From contig JBAQMK010000002.1 in NCBI GenBank assembly GCA_049302755.1, forward strand, positions 124,001 to 188,000: 64,000 nucleotides of DNA, in the 5' to 3' direction. Below the pieces are notes generated by a model that saw only the letters and a program-made list of their open reading frames with translations, made no database searches and was not told the origin of the DNA. Position 1 is the first letter of the stretch. The number at the start of each line of letters is the position of its first letter. This DNA is from UBA2211 sp049302755 (GTDB lineage Bacteria; Patescibacteriota; Minisyncoccia; Minisyncoccales; Minisyncoccaceae). This document shows positions 51,374-59,092 of this stretch, one piece after another. A program made the position numbers and the translations under genes.

Positions 51374-52930
51374 ATGAACATACGGGAAGAAATTAAGAGT
51401 AGTGTCTTAAAATCAATCAAAGCCCTTGATTATAAAGGGGATTTTTCAGTTAAAGTATTAAGGACTCAAAAATTATCTCTCGGAGATTATTTTGTCGGCG
51501 TTGCGATGGAAATAGGAAAGAAAGAAGACAAGGATGCGATGGAAATAGCCGAGAAGATCAAAGACAATATTAAGGGCAAATATTTTGAAAAGATTGAGGT
51601 TGTAAATCCGGGATTCATTAACTTTTTTATTTCCAAAGAATATTATTTAAAAGAAATTACCGAAGCTTTTAAAAAAGGAAACAAGTTTGGGCAGTTTCCG
51701 AAGAAGAAAGAAAAAATTCAAATTGAATTTATTTCAGCTAATCCTGTCGGTCCTTTAACTCCGAGCCAGGGAAGGGAAGGTGTTTTCGGTGACACTTTAT
51801 CTAATGTTTTTAAGAAATACGGATTCAAGGTTAAAAAATCATACCATCTTGATGATCAGGGAAAATCAATTACAGCTCTTGGCCATTCAGTTTTAAAAGA
51901 TGATGAATCTGAATATACCGGGGAATATATTGATAAACTGCATAAAAACATCAAAGGCAAAGATCCTTATGTTATCGGCAAGAAAACTAGTAAGATTATT
52001 ATGCAAAAGATAATCAAAAAGACGATTAAAAGATTGAAGATTAAATTTGATGAATGGCCGATGGAAAGTGTTGTATCTAAAGCCAAAGAAGTTGATAAAG
52101 TAATTCATCTTTTAAGAGAAGAAGGATTGATTTACGAGCAAGAGGGGGAAGAATGGTTTATGTCAACGGCCTTGGGAGATGAAAGAGATAGAATGATTAT
52201 CAAAAGTGATGGGAATATCAGACCTCTATTGAATGATATTGCTTATCACAAATACATGTTTGAGAAAAAGAATTTTGATAGAATTATTGATATTAAGCCG
52301 ATAGATTATTCCTCTGATCTTCCAGGTTTAATTGCCGGAGTCGAGGCAATGTTGCATATTAATAAACTGCAGGCTGTTCTTTTGCAGTTCGTTGTTTTGG
52401 TTGAAGAAGGAAAGACGGTCCGTATGTCAAAGAAGGGAGGAGAATTTGTTGTTTTAGATGATTTGTTGGATGAATTATCCGTTGATGTTATTCGTTTTTT
52501 CTTTTTAATGAAGTCAGCCGATACTTATTTGAACTTCGATTTGGACTTAGCTAAAGATCTTTCTGAAAACAATCCGGTTTTTTATGTCCAGAATGCTTAT
52601 ACAAAGATTTCGTATATTCTCAAAAGTTTTAGAAATATATTGAGCATTAGGAAGATTAAAAACATTGAACTTTTGAATAGTAAAAAAGAAATTGAACTAA
52701 TTAAACAGATTTTGAGATTTTCAGAGATTATTGAAGACACGGTTGATGATTACGAGGTACAGAGAATTCCTCAGTATGCGATTAATTTGGTAAATTCTTT
52801 TTACAAGTTTTATTCCCGCTGTTATGTCTCTAATAAAAATAAAGAAAGAAGGGATGCCCAGATGAATTTAATTGTTATAACCAAAACCGTTCTTAAGAAT
52901 GCCTTAGATTTGATGGGGATTTCGGCATAG
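51374..52930 (+). CDS. Arginyl-tRNA synthetase paralogue with altered HIGH motif
   Basis: 518 residues in the ArgRS layout: Add1-like N-terminus, catalytic domain, anticodon-binding DALR domain. The HIGH site, at residues about 128-131, reads PLTPSQGREG, whereas the second argS here has PLTVGNGRGG (family PLHVGHxR). KMSKS is VRMSKKGG. Its N-terminal half closely follows the second copy (IKxxVxKSxKxL, VNPGFINFFIS, ISANPxGPLT). Catalysis is questionable with the HIGH change. It is followed by a terminator and precedes the lipid locus. Confidence 0.82.
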   Translation: MNIREEIKSSVLKSIKALDYKGDFSVKVLRTQKLSLGDYFVGVAMEIGKKEDKDAMEIAEKIKDNIKGKYFEKIEVVNPGFINFFISKEYYLKEITEAFKKGNKFGQFPKKKEKIQIEFISANPVGPLTPSQGREGVFGDTLSNVFKKYGFKVKKSYHLDDQGKSITALGHSVLKDDESEYTGEYIDKLHKNIKGKDPYVIGKKTSKIIMQKIIKKTIKRLKIKFDEWPMESVVSKAKEVDKVIHLLREEGLIYEQEGEEWFMSTALGDERDRMIIKSDGNIRPLLNDIAYHKYMFEKKNFDRIIDIKPIDYSSDLPGLIAGVEAMLHINKLQAVLLQFVVLVEEGKTVRMSKKGGEFVVLDDLLDELSVDVIRFFFLMKSADTYLNFDLDLAKDLSENNPVFYVQNAYTKISYILKSFRNILSIRKIKNIELLNSKKEIELIKQILRFSEIIEDTVDDYEVQRIPQYAINLVNSFYKFYSRCYVSNKNKERRDAQMNLIVITKTVLKNALDLMGISA

Positions 52931-52950
52931 GAAGGGCGATGAGAATTGTA

Positions 52951-52976
52951 AAGCACCGTTTAAGCGGTGTTTTTTG
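52951..52976 (+). terminator. Terminator of the first argS paralogue
   Basis: CACCG (52954-52958), loop TTTAAG, CGGTG (52965-52969), then a T-run to 52975. Confidence 0.8.
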
Positions 52977-52992
52977 AATAAAGAATAAAACT

Positions 52993-53007
52993 TGCTAATT
53001 ATTAGCA
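52993..53007. promoter_or_regulatory. Perfect palindrome, candidate operator for the lipid operon
   Basis: TGCTAATTATTAGCA, 15 bases with two 7-base arms around a single T, between the argS terminator and the operon promoter. The size and symmetry suit a homodimeric regulator such as a TetR/MarR type, but no regulator gene is nearby. A role is inferred only. Confidence 0.45.
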
Positions 53008-53040
53008 TTATTTTCTAATTCTCAGCTGGGGATAATAATT

Positions 53041-53069
53041 TTGCTATGCCTGTGAGCGAAGGGTAGTAT
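53041..53069 (+). promoter_or_regulatory. Promoter of the lipid operon
   Basis: TTGCTA (53041-53046), 17-base spacer, TAGTAT (53064-53069). Start near 53076 leaves a 28-base leader with a weak hairpin (AATCT/AGATT) and a T6 run before the thiolase ATG. Confidence 0.55.
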
Positions 53070-53103
53070 TAATTAGTAATCTGTAAAAGATTGTTTTTTA
53101 TTT

Positions 53104-54237
53104 ATGAAGCAAAAGATGTATATCAAAGGGGTGGGAATGACCAAATTCGATTATTCTCAGAAATATTGGTGGCAATTCGCCTACGATGCAGCTATTGAAG
53201 CCTTAAAGGATGCAAAAACAGGGACATCTGAGATAGATGCGATTGTTTTTACCGGAATGTCGAGTGCGGCTGGCGGAGAGCATCAGACACACAAAGTGTC
53301 TTTTCTTTCAGGAATATTCAAAACAAATGTTCCAATTATTGAAGTTCCTTCGGTTTGTGGCGGGGGAGGCGTAGCTTTATGGACCGCTTTGCACTTAGAA
53401 GGTTTTAAAAATATCCTAGTTTTAGCCGGAGAGAAATTGGTTGATAACAAGAGTGAAGTAGTGGTTGATTATATCTTATCAGCAGCAGAGAGAGTGATGG
53501 AACAGACTGAAGGAATGCTTTTCCCGGTTCAAAACGCTTTAATCTGGCAGCAATACATGAAGAAATACGGAGGAAGCATGGATGACTTATCTTTAATTGC
53601 TTTTAAGAATCATTCTAATGCGGCTTTGAATCCTAATGCTTATTTTTATAACCGTCCGCTGAATTTGGAGAAGATAAAGAATTCTCCAGTTGTTTCTTCA
53701 CCTTTGCGTTTAATGGATTGTTCTTTATCGATTAACGGAGGAGCGGCGGTAGTGGTTTCGATTGAAGAAACAGACATTGAAATTATCGGTTCCGGTTTTG
53801 CAACCGATTACATTTTAACTTTTGAAAGAGAAGATATTACTCATTTTAAAGCAACTAAATTAGCGGCTGCATCAGCCTATACTCAGGCTGGAATTACTCC
53901 GAAAGATATTAATGTAGCCGAAGTTCATGATGCTTTTACCTCTGTTGAATTGATTTCCTACGAAGATTTAGGATTTGCCGAAGAAGGCAAGGGAGGGGAA
54001 TTAATCAGGTCGGGGAAAATTAATCTTAAAGGAGAGATGCCGATAAATACTTCGGGCGGATTAAAAGCCAAGGGTCATCCTATTTCCGCCACCGGCTTGG
54101 CTCAAGTGTTTGAAATAGTTAATCAGTTGAGGGGCAAATGCGGAGAGCGTCAGGTTTTAAATCCGAAGATAGGTCTGACTCATAATATCGGGGGAGCCGG
54201 AGGCAGCGTGACCGTTCATATATTTAAAAAGATATAA
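53104..54237 (+). CDS. Archaeal/SCP2-type thiolase
   Basis: Acyl-CoA C-acyltransferase family, 377 residues. The nucleophile is Cys85 in VPSVCGGGG. EVHDAFTSVE and GGLKAKGHPISATG hold the catalytic His. The last Cys of classical thiolases is absent: the C-terminus has LTHNIGGAGG, as in SCP2/archaeal types. The next gene is a DUF35-like protein, the usual partner of such thiolases. First gene of the lipid operon, so it probably makes the beta-ketoacyl-CoA that FabG, FabZ and FabK reduce. Whether it condenses two acyl-CoAs or uses malonyl-CoA is open. Confidence 0.85.
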   Translation: MKQKMYIKGVGMTKFDYSQKYWWQFAYDAAIEALKDAKTGTSEIDAIVFTGMSSAAGGEHQTHKVSFLSGIFKTNVPIIEVPSVCGGGGVALWTALHLEGFKNILVLAGEKLVDNKSEVVVDYILSAAERVMEQTEGMLFPVQNALIWQQYMKKYGGSMDDLSLIAFKNHSNAALNPNAYFYNRPLNLEKIKNSPVVSSPLRLMDCSLSINGGAAVVVSIEETDIEIIGSGFATDYILTFEREDITHFKATKLAAASAYTQAGITPKDINVAEVHDAFTSVELISYEDLGFAEEGKGGELIRSGKINLKGEMPINTSGGLKAKGHPISATGLAQVFEIVNQLRGKCGERQVLNPKIGLTHNIGGAGGSVTVHIFKKI

Positions 54238-54238
54238 T

Positions 54239-55255
54239 ATGGTTTTTTATCAATGTTCAAAATGCAAAAAGATTTGGCAGCAATCAATCGGGGTTTGTCC
54301 GGAATGTTTTTCTGAATTGGAAAAGGTAAAAACTAACAAAACTAAAGTGATCGGAATTTCCAAGGTAAGCATTCCATCTCTTCCTCATCCCGAAGTTCCG
54401 TATTTCGCTTTGGTTTTGGAAGATGAATTGGGAAACAAATGGGCCCATAAATCGATTAAAGAATATAATATCGGAGAAGAAATCAATTTTAAAACTAATG
54501 AAGATTCGGTGGCTGTTTGGAGAAATAAATACGATATTATTGATTCAATTGAAAAAGTATTTAGTCTGTTAAATATATCTTTAAATGAAAATTCAAAGAT
54601 TGTTGTCTTGCCGACTTTGGTTTCTCCTAATCAATCTTATTTCAGAGATAATACTTCTCCCGAGTTTTTAGAGGCGGTGATAAAATTTCTTTTTGAGAAG
54701 AAGATTAAGCTGGAGAATATTAAAATAGCGACCCAGAGTTTTGATGAAGTTCCAGTTGAAGGTATGGCTCAGAAGTCAGGCTTACTTGATGTTTGTTTGA
54801 AAAATAAAATAATGCCGTTAGATTTAGCAAAATTGAATTTTGTTAAAAAAGGCAGCTTAGAAATAGCGGAAGATGTTTTAAATGCTGATATTGTCTTAAA
54901 TTTATCAATGATGAAGATAGGGAAGACCAGTGCGTCAGAAAATGCATATCGAGTATTAAAGAAAGAAAACTTCGCTTCTTTAAAATATCTGCAGTCAGAA
55001 GAAGATATTGTGAATGAATTAAAGAATAGCTTAACAAATATCGTTACCTTGGGAGAAGCTGATTTCGTTCAAAAGCAGAATAAAATTATTGTTTATCCCG
55101 GCTTAATCTTAGGTAGTAAGAGTTTCCTTAATTTAGACAGGGTTTTTAATGAGATAGTTGCGGGGGAAATACCGGATATTTTAAAAGAAATCGAGATTCA
55201 AAATATTGAAATAACAGGTAGAGACATTAAAGAAGTGAAATTTATTAATAATTAA
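54239..55255 (+). CDS. Zinc-ribbon/DUF35-like protein fused to a DUF362-like region
   Basis: 338 residues, starting one base after the thiolase stop. Residues 1-25 hold a zinc ribbon with CSKC and CPEC (Cys6, 9, 20, 23). An OB-fold-like part follows (VSIPSLPHPEVPYFALVLED), as in DUF35 partners of archaeal thiolases, which bind acyl-CoA and zinc. From about residue 100 on the sequence is another domain (VVLPTLVSPNQSY, DIVLNLSMMKIGK), with DUF362-like character, though no Cys cluster is seen there. The fusion is unusual. A scaffold or CoA-binding role with the thiolase is inferred from context. Confidence 0.6.
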   Translation: MVFYQCSKCKKIWQQSIGVCPECFSELEKVKTNKTKVIGISKVSIPSLPHPEVPYFALVLEDELGNKWAHKSIKEYNIGEEINFKTNEDSVAVWRNKYDIIDSIEKVFSLLNISLNENSKIVVLPTLVSPNQSYFRDNTSPEFLEAVIKFLFEKKIKLENIKIATQSFDEVPVEGMAQKSGLLDVCLKNKIMPLDLAKLNFVKKGSLEIAEDVLNADIVLNLSMMKIGKTSASENAYRVLKKENFASLKYLQSEEDIVNELKNSLTNIVTLGEADFVQKQNKIIVYPGLILGSKSFLNLDRVFNEIVAGEIPDILKEIEIQNIEITGRDIKEVKFINN

Positions 55256-55264
55256 ATTAAAAAC

Positions 55265-55990
55265 ATGTTCAAAGACAAAGTTGTTTTAATAACCGGTGCG
55301 TCTCAGGGAATAGGCAGAGTGATGGCATTAAAGTTCGCTTCACTGGGAGCTAAAGTTGCTTTAAATGATATTCCTTCACAGGAAGAGAATTTAAAAAAAG
55401 TAGCTAGTGAAATAAACGGCAAATATTATTTAGCCGATGTTTCTAAAATGGATCAGGTTGAAAACATGATGAATAAGATTCAGGAAGAAATGGGCGGATT
55501 AAATGTTTTAATTAATAATGCCGGCATAACTCAGGATAGGACCTTAGCCAAAATGACGGTTGAAGAATGGCAGAGAGTAATCGACATTAATTTAACTGGA
55601 GTTTTTAATTGCACTAAAGCCGGTTTAACTTTCCTTATTCCTAATCAAGGGAATATTGTAAATGTTTCGTCGATTGTCGGACAGAGAGGTAATTTTGGGC
55701 AATCCAATTATTCTGCTTCAAAAGCCGGAATTATCGGCTTTACCAAATCGATTTCCAAGGAGGTGGGAAGATTTAATGTTCGGGTTAATGCTGTCGCTCC
55801 TGGTTTTATTGAAACTAAGATGGCCGAAGCTATTCCCGAAGAATTAAAAGTTGTGGTTAAAAAGTTAACTTCCTTAGGAAGATTCGGTAAACCGGAGGAA
55901 GTTGCGGCAACGGTGGCTTTTTTAGCTTCTAATGAAGCCAGTTTTATCACCGGAGAGATAATAAATATTGATGGTGGCTTATCCTTATAA
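55265..55990 (+). CDS. fabG: 3-oxoacyl reductase, FabG family
   Basis: Short-chain dehydrogenase of 241 residues that reduces beta-ketoacyl thioesters. Cofactor loop TGASQGIGR, NNAG, and the catalytic Ser136, Tyr149 and Lys153 are present (VSSIVGQ, YSASK). Asp35 after the second beta strand suggests NAD(H) over NADP(H), an inference from SDR rules. The substrate may be acyl-CoA rather than acyl-ACP, since no ACP gene is nearby. The next ATG follows its stop by one base. Confidence 0.93.
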   Translation: MFKDKVVLITGASQGIGRVMALKFASLGAKVALNDIPSQEENLKKVASEINGKYYLADVSKMDQVENMMNKIQEEMGGLNVLINNAGITQDRTLAKMTVEEWQRVIDINLTGVFNCTKAGLTFLIPNQGNIVNVSSIVGQRGNFGQSNYSASKAGIIGFTKSISKEVGRFNVRVNAVAPGFIETKMAEAIPEELKVVVKKLTSLGRFGKPEEVAATVAFLASNEASFITGEIINIDGGLSL

Positions 55991-55991
55991 T

Positions 55992-57497
55992 ATGCTTTAT
56001 TCTAAAGAACAAATTAAAGAAATAATACCGTATACCGAGCCTTTCTTGTGGGTGGATGAGATTGAATCAATTGAAGGTGATACGATTATCGGTTTTAAGC
56101 AAACAAATTCTACAGATGAATACTTTAAAGGACACTTTGTTGATTTTCCCATTATGCCCGGAGTTTTGGTGGTTGAGGGAATTGCTCAAACCGGAACTTT
56201 GTTATTAAGAGAAAAAATAGGCAATGATCACAAGAAAAAACATCTTTTAGCTTATCAAGTGAGAAGTGCTTTGTTTTACGACCCCATCTGGCCGGGAGAT
56301 AGAATTAAATACAAAGTTAAGCTCCTTGGAATTTATAATAATAAAATTGCTAACTTTTTAGGAGAAGCATTTGTTAATGACACCAGAAAATGTGAAGTGA
56401 GATTCAGTGTGGCCATTATGGATAAGACGGAAATGGAAGAAAAGAAATCAGCTGCTAATAAAGAAAATAAAGATGGTTCGATAAAGATGTTTAAATTGCC
56501 TAATTTGAAAATAGGAAATATCTTTTCTAAATTGCCAATTATTCAGGGTGGAATGGCAGTTAGAGTTTCCTTGCATAAGTTAGCCGGCAATGTTGCGAAA
56601 GAAGGGGGAGTGGGAATCATTGCCGTTTCGGGAATGAAAGATACAGAAGAGGTTAAAAGTGAAATCAGAAAGGCGAGAGAGATTTCCGGACATAACGGAG
56701 CAATTGGAATAAATATCATGGGAGTGGTGGGAAGATTTAAAGAATTAGTTAAAGCAGCTGTTGAAGAAAAAATAGATTTGATTATTCAGGGAGCCGGTTT
56801 TAGGAAAGATGTTTTTGATATTGCTAAGGAGGGCAATGTTCCGGTTTTTGCCATCGCTTCTTCGGCCAAGGTAGCTAAAAAAGCCGAAGAGTCCGGAGCC
56901 ACGGCCGTTATTATTGAAGGAAGCGATGCCGGTGGTCATTTAGGCTTTCCCGAAGGCCATCCTTTCAGACACGCGATAGATATTGTGAAAGAAGTGGTAA
57001 AGGAAGTTAAGATTCCGGTGATTGCGGCTGGTGGAGTTTTTAACGGAAAAGATATTGTGGAAATGCTTCGGGCGGGAGCTTCGGGCGTGCAAATGGCAAC
57101 TCGCTTTGTGGCGACCGAAGAATGCGATGCTGATTTAAAATTCAAAGAAGCATATTTAAAAGCTAAAGAAGAAGATATTGTGATTATTCATTCTCCGGTC
57201 GGATTACCTGGCAGAGCAATCAAAACTTCTTTTGTTGATAAATTATTGAAAGGGAATGCTCCCAAGGTTAATATTATTGAATGCGAAGGCTGTATCGGTC
57301 CGGTTTGTGATAAGAGCTATTGTATTTTAAAAGCTTTAGAGAATGCCAGAAAAGGAGATTTGGAAAACGGATTGGTTTTTGCCGGAGCTAATGCCTGGAG
57401 AATTAATAAGATTGTGAAAGTCAAAGATTTAATAAAAGAACTGGTGGACGAAGCAGAACAAATATTAATCAAAGATCCTTTAATCAGAAATATATAA
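55992..57497 (+). CDS. FabZ-FabK fusion: 3-hydroxyacyl dehydratase plus flavin enoyl reductase
   Basis: 501 residues from ATG 55992 (an earlier in-frame ATG at 55968 lies inside fabG). Residues 1-145 are a hot-dog dehydratase with GHFVDFPIMPGVLVVEGIAQ; His48 and Glu62 are 14 apart as in FabZ. A polar linker (about 146-165, Lys/Asn/Glu-rich) joins a FabK/nitronate monooxygenase TIM barrel (PIIQGGMAVRVS, GSDAGGHLG, VIAAGGVFNG, GVQMATRF), which would use FMN. The C-terminal part has several Cys (CEGCIGPVCDKSYC). It would carry out both the dehydration and the enoyl reduction. Confidence 0.85.
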   Translation: MLYSKEQIKEIIPYTEPFLWVDEIESIEGDTIIGFKQTNSTDEYFKGHFVDFPIMPGVLVVEGIAQTGTLLLREKIGNDHKKKHLLAYQVRSALFYDPIWPGDRIKYKVKLLGIYNNKIANFLGEAFVNDTRKCEVRFSVAIMDKTEMEEKKSAANKENKDGSIKMFKLPNLKIGNIFSKLPIIQGGMAVRVSLHKLAGNVAKEGGVGIIAVSGMKDTEEVKSEIRKAREISGHNGAIGINIMGVVGRFKELVKAAVEEKIDLIIQGAGFRKDVFDIAKEGNVPVFAIASSAKVAKKAEESGATAVIIEGSDAGGHLGFPEGHPFRHAIDIVKEVVKEVKIPVIAAGGVFNGKDIVEMLRAGASGVQMATRFVATEECDADLKFKEAYLKAKEEDIVIIHSPVGLPGRAIKTSFVDKLLKGNAPKVNIIECEGCIGPVCDKSYCILKALENARKGDLENGLVFAGANAWRINKIVKVKDLIKELVDEAEQILIKDPLIRNI

Positions 57498-57498
57498 T

Positions 57499-58440
57499 AT
57501 GTTTGAAAATAATAAACTAACAAAGCTTTTGCATATTCAGTATCCGATTATCCAGGGCGGAATGGCCGGAGTTTCAGAACATGTTTTAACGGCAGCTGTT
57601 TCTAATGCCGGAGGATTGGGAGTAATCGGTTCCGGTTTTGCTTCGCCTTCATGGTTGGAAGAAGAAATTAAGAAGACCAAAGAAATGACTGATAAACCGT
57701 TCGGAGTTAATTTATTAATGCAAAATCCTAATATTGCTGATTTGGTTAAGGTTATTATCAAAGAAAAAGTTCCGGTTGTTTTCACTGGAGGAGGAAATCC
57801 TTTACCTATTCTTCCTTATCTCAAACAATCAGGAATAAAAGTCATTGCGGTTGTTCCTTCAGTCAGATTGGCTGCTAAAATGGAACAGAATGGAATTGAC
57901 GGAGTGGTAGTTGAGGGAATGGAATCAGGAGGACATATCGGAGAGAATTCAACTTTTTGTTTGGTTCCTCAAACCAGAAAGGTAGTAAAGAATATTCCTT
58001 TAATTGCGGCTGGTGGAATATTTGACGGAGCAACTTTTGCTTCGGCGATAATCTTAGGAGCTGACGGAGTCCAAATCGGAACCAGATTCATGGCTTCAAC
58101 AGAATGCCAGATTCATGAAAACTACAAACAAGCTATTCTTAATGCAACCGATGAAGATATTACCGTTGTTGCCAGATTTACCGGTCATCCGATTCGGGCA
58201 ATTAAAAATAAGCTTTCGGAAACAATTAAAAAAATGGAAGAAAAGAGTCCTTTCCCGGAAGAATTGAATTCAGAAAGATTTGCCGGGAATAAAGGTTCGG
58301 CCAATATCGATTTAACTCCTTTATTGTGCGGTATTTGTGCCGGAGGGATAGACGAGGTTAAGAGTTGTAAGGAGATTGTTGACGAGATTATTAATGATGC
58401 TAAAAAAGCGATAAAGGAAAGCGAAAAGTTCTATGAATAA
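57499..58440 (+). CDS. fabK: FabK-type flavin enoyl reductase, second copy
   Basis: 313 residues, FMN-dependent TIM barrel: PIIQGGMAGVSE, GVNLLMQNP, ESGGHIGENST, LIAAGGIFDG, GVQIGTRFMAS. This is a typical length FabK without fusion. Two FabK domains in one operon suggest different chain lengths or substrates; the nitronate monooxygenase group shares the fold, so the activity is set by the operon context. It starts one base after the fusion gene and overlaps plsC by eight bases. Confidence 0.82.
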   Translation: MFENNKLTKLLHIQYPIIQGGMAGVSEHVLTAAVSNAGGLGVIGSGFASPSWLEEEIKKTKEMTDKPFGVNLLMQNPNIADLVKVIIKEKVPVVFTGGGNPLPILPYLKQSGIKVIAVVPSVRLAAKMEQNGIDGVVVEGMESGGHIGENSTFCLVPQTRKVVKNIPLIAAGGIFDGATFASAIILGADGVQIGTRFMASTECQIHENYKQAILNATDEDITVVARFTGHPIRAIKNKLSETIKKMEEKSPFPEELNSERFAGNKGSANIDLTPLLCGICAGGIDEVKSCKEIVDEIINDAKKAIKESEKFYE

Positions 58441-59092
58441 AATACTTTCAACAATATTAAGAATTACCTTGGCTCCTTTAATCGGTTTATTATTCATTAA
58501 AGAAGTGAAAGGGAAGGATAATTTTCCAGATCGAAATGTGATTTTAGCTTCCAATCATCAGAGTTATTTGGATATCCTTCTTTGCGGATATATTTGTGTA
58601 CCCAGAAAGTATACTCATATCGGACAGGTAGACAGAGAGAATAAAGGATGGAGCGGTCTTCGGGATTTTATTTATTCTTTGGGCGAAGTTATCCCGGTAA
58701 ACAGGAAAGATGAAAGTTCAAAAAAGTTAGCTTTTGAGAGAGCTATAGAATTTTTAAATAAAGGATATTCATTAGTTATCTATCCCGAAGGAACCAGAAC
58801 CAGAACCGGAGAAGTTGGAAAAGGCAAATGGGGAGTGGCAAAGTTTTTTCTTGAAACGGGAGTGCCGATTTTGCCCATGGGAATTAAAGGAGCATTTGAA
58901 TTGTTTCCGCCGGGAGAAAAACCTAAAGTTAAAAAGAATATCAAATTGAATATCGGTCAGCCGCTTTTCTTTAAGGAAGAATTAGAATCAGTTAAAGGAA
59001 TAAGCCGTGATTCAAAAGAGTATGAAGATACTTGCATCAAGATTACAGAAAAAGTAATGGAAGAAATTAAAAAGCTAACCTATGAAGATTAA
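58433..59092 (+). CDS. plsC: 1-acylglycerol-3-phosphate acyltransferase (PlsC family)
   Basis: Attaches the second fatty acyl group in phosphatidic acid synthesis. It has 219 residues with an N-terminal hydrophobic stretch, the HX4D motif NHQSYLD, and YPEGTRTR (EGTR), followed by GVPILPMGIKG. It may take acyl-CoA here. It overlaps its neighbours on both sides. Its presence says the operon's product feeds membrane lipid. Confidence 0.9.
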   Translation: MNKILSTILRITLAPLIGLLFIKEVKGKDNFPDRNVILASNHQSYLDILLCGYICVPRKYTHIGQVDRENKGWSGLRDFIYSLGEVIPVNRKDESSKKLAFERAIEFLNKGYSLVIYPEGTRTRTGEVGKGKWGVAKFFLETGVPILPMGIKGAFELFPPGEKPKVKKNIKLNIGQPLFFKEELESVKGISRDSKEYEDTCIKITEKVMEEIKKLTYED

